From Deltaproteobacteria bacterium (GTDB taxonomy: Bacteria; Myxococcota_A; Polyangia; Polyangiales; JADJMO01): 34,347 bases of DNA. Position numbers and translations under genes: made by a program. The notes beneath the pieces are model-generated. The model saw only the letters and a program-made list of their open reading frames with translations, ran no database searches and was not told where the DNA came from. Shown here one piece after another: positions 31,984-34,347 of this stretch. Location of the stretch: assembly GCA_025363655.1 (NCBI GenBank), contig JANYDK010000031.1, positions 1-34,347 of the forward strand. Reading direction: 5' to 3'. Within the stretch, counting starts at the first letter, position 1. Each line of letters opens with the position of its first letter.

Positions 31984-32035
31984 GCCTGCGCTCTACCATG
32001 ACCTCTCACGAGCGACGTCGTCTGGATGTCGCGCG

Positions 32036-32067
32036 GTCAACGAGTCAACGAGTCAACGAGTCAACGA
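32036..32067. repeat. 8-bp tandem repeat overlapping the end of the GH13 gene
   Basis: Four perfect copies of GTCAACGA occupy 32036-32043, 32044-32051, 32052-32059 and 32060-32067. The last copy contains the stop codon of the GH13 gene (TGA at 32063-32061, minus strand). Each 8-base unit carries a TGA on the minus strand, and because 8 is not a multiple of 3 the copies supply stops in all three frames. Confidence 0.85.
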
Positions 32068-34055
32068 GTGAGAACGACCACTGCGTAGCCAGCGAGGCTG
32101 ACCGCGCCGGTGTTGGGGAGCCCGTCGCGGGCGATGGGCTTGGTGACGACATCGGCGACGCTGGTGGTGCCGAAATCGGCGCCGTATTTCACGTCGTCGC
32201 TGCTGAGGCGCACCTTCCACGGCCCCGCCGCGGGCAAGCCGAGCTCGTAGGTGGTGAAGGGCTTGAGCGAGAAGTTGGCGAGGACGACGACGTCGTCGCC
32301 ACCCTTGTCCCAGCGTCTATAGGCCATCACCTTGGCGCCGTCGTTGAGGTGGAAGACGTCGACGTTGGCGCCGAGGAGACCGCCGCTGACGCCGCCGAGG
32401 TTGCGCCGGAGCGCGATCAGATCGCGGTAGTAGGCGACGATCTTCGCCTGCGCGGTGCGGTGCGACCAGTCGAGAGGATCGGGCGTCGAGGGGAAGGTGC
32501 CCGCTTCGAGCATCTCTTGCCCTTGGAAGAGCATGGGAATGCCGGGGGCCGTGAAGAGCACCGCCGCGGCGAGCATCGATCGACGACGCGCGGCGACGCT
32601 GGTCGGATCGGCGGCGTCGATCTTCGAGGGCAGTCGCGCGCCGCCGTTGCCGACGGTGTCGTGATCTTCGGTGAAGAGAACGCGCTGGAAAGGATCGCCG
32701 TTGTAGCTGCCCTTCAGCGCATCGCGGACGGCGAAGAGGTTGCGCGAAGCGTCGTCGTACGGAATGACGGCGCCGCTGATCGCGCTCTGAAAGCCGGCGT
32801 CCCATTGTGCGCCGAAGCCGAGCCCTCCGCTGGCCGTGTCGGCGCTGACCTTGGCCTCGCCTTTCAAATCTTCGGCGACGAGGATCGCGTTCGGGAGCAT
32901 CGCCCGCGCGGCGTCGTTGGCGGCGCGGAGGACCTCGACGCCGCCAGGCACCGTGCCGGCGCCGTCGAGCGCGCGGATGTTGGAGACCGAGTCCCAACGG
33001 TAGCCATCGACGCGTGACTCGCGCATCCACATCGCGGTGCTCTCGACGATGTGGGTGGCGACTTCTGGCCGAGAAAAATCAGGTCGCGGGCCCCACGGCG
33101 TGTCGCGATAGGCGGCGTCGTCGAAGAAGTAGATGCCCTTCGACGAGCCCGGACAGTTGCCATCGAAGCATCGCAGCGGCGCCTTGGCGTAGCCGTCGTA
33201 GTGGTTCCAGACGACGTCGAGCATCACCGCCACCGAGAGCCCGTGGGCAGCGTCGACGAACGCGCGGAAGTCGTCTGCGGTGCCGTAATTCGTGTGTGGC
33301 GCGTCGTAGAGCTGCGGACCGTAGCCCCACCCGCGTCCGCTGCCGTGCACGTTCACCGGCATCAATTCGACCGCGTCGACGCCGAGATCGGCGACGTCGG
33401 CGAGCCTGGCGGCGGCGCCTGCGAAGGTGCAGCCCGCGGTGCCGGAAGGGCAGTTGAAGCTGCCGACGTGCAGCTCGTAGATGACCGTCTGGTTTCGCGG
33501 CTTGGGCGTGAACGGGCCTGTTTTCCAGGCAAACGCTGCGGGATCGACGACCACGCACTCGACGCTGGCGCCGCTGGTATCGAGCTGGCGTGCTGCCGGA
33601 TCGAGCCGCGTCAACGTGCCCGAAGTGGTGGCGAGCGTGAAGTGGTAGCGATCGCCGGCCTTGGCGCCATCGACGCGTACGGCGAAGACGCCTTTGCCCT
33701 CGCTGCTCATCACGACGGGGGCCGAGGCGAACGCACCGACGACCGACACCGTGGTCGCCGCGGGTGCCCAGACGCGAAAGATCACGCCGCCCGAGAGCAC
33801 CGTCGCGCCCATCGCGTCCTTCGGCGGAGGAGGGGGCAGGGGGGCGTCGCTCTTCGCTGCGTCGGCGTCGGACGAGGGCTCGGCGACGGCATCGACCAAG
33901 GGCGTGCCGCCATCACGGCCATCACGGCCATCACTGCCAGCTGTGTCGAGATCGATTTTCGCGTCGTATCCGGGCTTGTCCGGCGCATCGTCGGCCGCGT
34001 CGCTGCAACCGGCGACGAGCAGCGCCGCGAGCAGCGTGGGGCGTAACTCGCGCAT
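32061..34055 (-). CDS. Secreted GH13 alpha-glucan enzyme (CBM48-GH13) lipoprotein
   Basis: The 664-residue protein has a lipoprotein signal peptide (LLVAGC, Cys17) and an Asp/Gly/Pro-rich linker to about 80. A CBM48-like N-domain follows (GGVIFRVWAPAATTVSVVG, 89-107), then a GH13 barrel. Catalytic residues by alignment to GH13 motifs are nucleophile Asp355 (GYRWDSV), acid/base Glu395 (ILVAEDLKG) and the stabilising Asp466 (TEDHDTVGN). Other landmarks are YELHVGSF, DVVWNHYDG and PMLFQGQEMLE. The motif set resembles branching enzymes and maltooligosyltrehalose trehalohydrolases. Surface export suggests degradation or remodelling of external alpha-glucan rather than cytoplasmic glycogen work. 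A 9-bp triplication at 33911-33937 encodes GSDGRDGRDGG in the linker. Confidence 0.9.
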   Translation of the reverse strand: MRELRPTLLAALLVAGCSDAADDAPDKPGYDAKIDLDTAGSDGRDGRDGGTPLVDAVAEPSSDADAAKSDAPLPPPPPKDAMGATVLSGGVIFRVWAPAATTVSVVGAFASAPVVMSSEGKGVFAVRVDGAKAGDRYHFTLATTSGTLTRLDPAARQLDTSGASVECVVVDPAAFAWKTGPFTPKPRNQTVIYELHVGSFNCPSGTAGCTFAGAAARLADVADLGVDAVELMPVNVHGSGRGWGYGPQLYDAPHTNYGTADDFRAFVDAAHGLSVAVMLDVVWNHYDGYAKAPLRCFDGNCPGSSKGIYFFDDAAYRDTPWGPRPDFSRPEVATHIVESTAMWMRESRVDGYRWDSVSNIRALDGAGTVPGGVEVLRAANDAARAMLPNAILVAEDLKGEAKVSADTASGGLGFGAQWDAGFQSAISGAVIPYDDASRNLFAVRDALKGSYNGDPFQRVLFTEDHDTVGNGGARLPSKIDAADPTSVAARRRSMLAAAVLFTAPGIPMLFQGQEMLEAGTFPSTPDPLDWSHRTAQAKIVAYYRDLIALRRNLGGVSGGLLGANVDVFHLNDGAKVMAYRRWDKGGDDVVVLANFSLKPFTTYELGLPAAGPWKVRLSSDDVKYGADFGTTSVADVVTKPIARDGLPNTGAVSLAGYAVVVLTR

Positions 34056-34119
34056 GAGTTACGGTAGCGAGCGCTCACCAGGCGTGCAACTCGGGGGGTG
34101 GCCTCGGGGGAAATTTCCC

Positions 34120-34203
34120 TCAGCTCCGCGCCACGCTTTGGCACCGCCGGCAGAAATACGTACTGCGCCCGTCATCGCCCTGCCGACGCATCTCGATCCT
34201 CGT
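34120..34203 (-). pseudogene. Fpg/Nei-type zinc-finger tail, apparent gene remnant
   Basis: On the minus strand this stretch encodes TRIEMRRQGDDGRSTYFCRR followed by CQSVARS and a stop. It matches the end of the C-terminal zinc finger of Fpg/Nei DNA glycosylases (usual form RxxRRQGxxGRSTYFCPxCQ). The first CxxC pair that should come just before is absent, and upstream this frame is interrupted by a TGA. The neighbouring frame carries another coding sequence (34172-34345). The piece therefore looks like a decayed or frameshifted gene end. A 12-bp palindrome (GGGAAATTTCCC, 34108-34119) lies directly after the stop. Confidence 0.5.
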
Positions 34204-34345
34204 CGCACGAGAGATCTTGGAAGGCGGCGCCGACGGTCGCTGCGCTCTTTCCCCCGAGCCGGAGGGTGCGCGTCACGGCTTCGGCGAACGAGGTGCCGAT
34301 GGCGCTCTTGTTGCGCACGAGCGACACGCGCGTCGGCGTCGTGAG
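34172..34345 (-). CDS. 3' end of an unidentified protein (enters from outside the window)
   Basis: This frame is open from the window edge to a TGA at 34172-34174 and reads LTTPTRVSLVRNKSAIGTSF, then AEAVTRTLRLGGKSAATVGA and AFQDLSCDEDRDASAGR. Codons before CDED end almost only in G or C, as in the real genes of the window, while the last few (GAT, CGA, GAT, GCA, CGA) do not. Real coding sequence therefore probably ends or shifts frame near 34200. From there the Fpg/Nei-like peptide continues in another frame, so this could be a frameshifted gene. No family is recognised. Confidence 0.4.
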   Translation of the reverse strand, partial: LTTPTRVSLVRNKSAIGTSFAEAVTRTLRLGGKSAATVGAAFQDLSCDEDRDASAGR

Positions 34346-34347
34346 CG

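Noticed and set aside
32061-34055. Cytoplasmic trehalose enzyme (TreZ) or glycogen branching enzyme GlgB
   Set aside because: The motifs fit, but a clear lipoprotein signal peptide and linker point to export, and no treY, treS or glg gene is nearby.
1-34347. CRISPR arrays, tRNA or rRNA genes and insertion sequences
   Set aside because: No regularly spaced direct repeats, no cloverleaf-like segments, no rRNA motifs and no transposase were recognised by eye. A covariance-model search would settle small RNAs.

Overview
The window is high-GC DNA whose genes use almost only G- or C-ending codons. It carries many secreted lipoproteins with Ser/Gly/Asp-rich linkers. Together with the gene families present, this points to a large-genome Myxococcota bacterium (Polyangia-type); this is an inference from style, not a marker-gene identification. 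Genes are densely packed on both strands. No rRNA, tRNA, CRISPR array, insertion sequence or phage gene was seen. Many long open frames run antisense to real genes because of the GC content, and they are left out.

Layout. 1-3276 (minus): the 5' end of an unidentified gene and a heavy-metal RND pump (CusA/CzcA family). 3505-6116 (minus): an RdgC-like protein apparently split over two genes, then a membrane protein with a TerB-like tail. 6182-9737 (plus): a DUF6483-like protein, a TANGO2/NRDE protein, an M29-peptidase-like protein, a small PqqD-like protein and a Cys-rich lipoprotein. 9757-16380 (minus): a lipoprotein and a three-gene unit made of a CoA-transferase, a carboxyltransferase and a biotin carboxylase/biotin carrier fusion; the last two overlap by one base. 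16509-17749 (minus): a lipoprotein-type MsrB and a CBS-pair protein. 18083-19204 (plus): a bifunctional chorismate mutase/prephenate dehydrogenase (TyrA). 19253-22369 (minus): a zinc-ribbon protein, an RND adaptor lipoprotein, and a PurH homologue that has lost its catalytic motifs.

22499-29227 is the most interesting block. A LysM-like/beta-domain/peptidoglycan-binding protein (plus) converges on three minus-strand genes: an unknown beta-rich protein, an 852-residue protein resembling the VasX/BTH_I2691 pore-forming type VI effectors, and a two-HKD phospholipase D. I read this as a contact-dependent antibacterial effector island lacking its own VgrG/PAAR and lacking an obvious immunity gene in the window. 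29452-34055 (minus) holds a secreted type-B carboxylesterase, PdxJ and a secreted GH13 alpha-glucan enzyme. At the right edge is a short Fpg/Nei-type zinc-finger tail that is out of frame with the coding sequence before it, probably a gene remnant.

Small-scale structure includes a perfect 21-bp repeat shared by two intergenic gaps 13 kb apart, several 8-12 bp tandem repeats, a likely bidirectional terminator at 23151-23173, and a promoter that would give a leaderless mRNA for the LysM-like gene.
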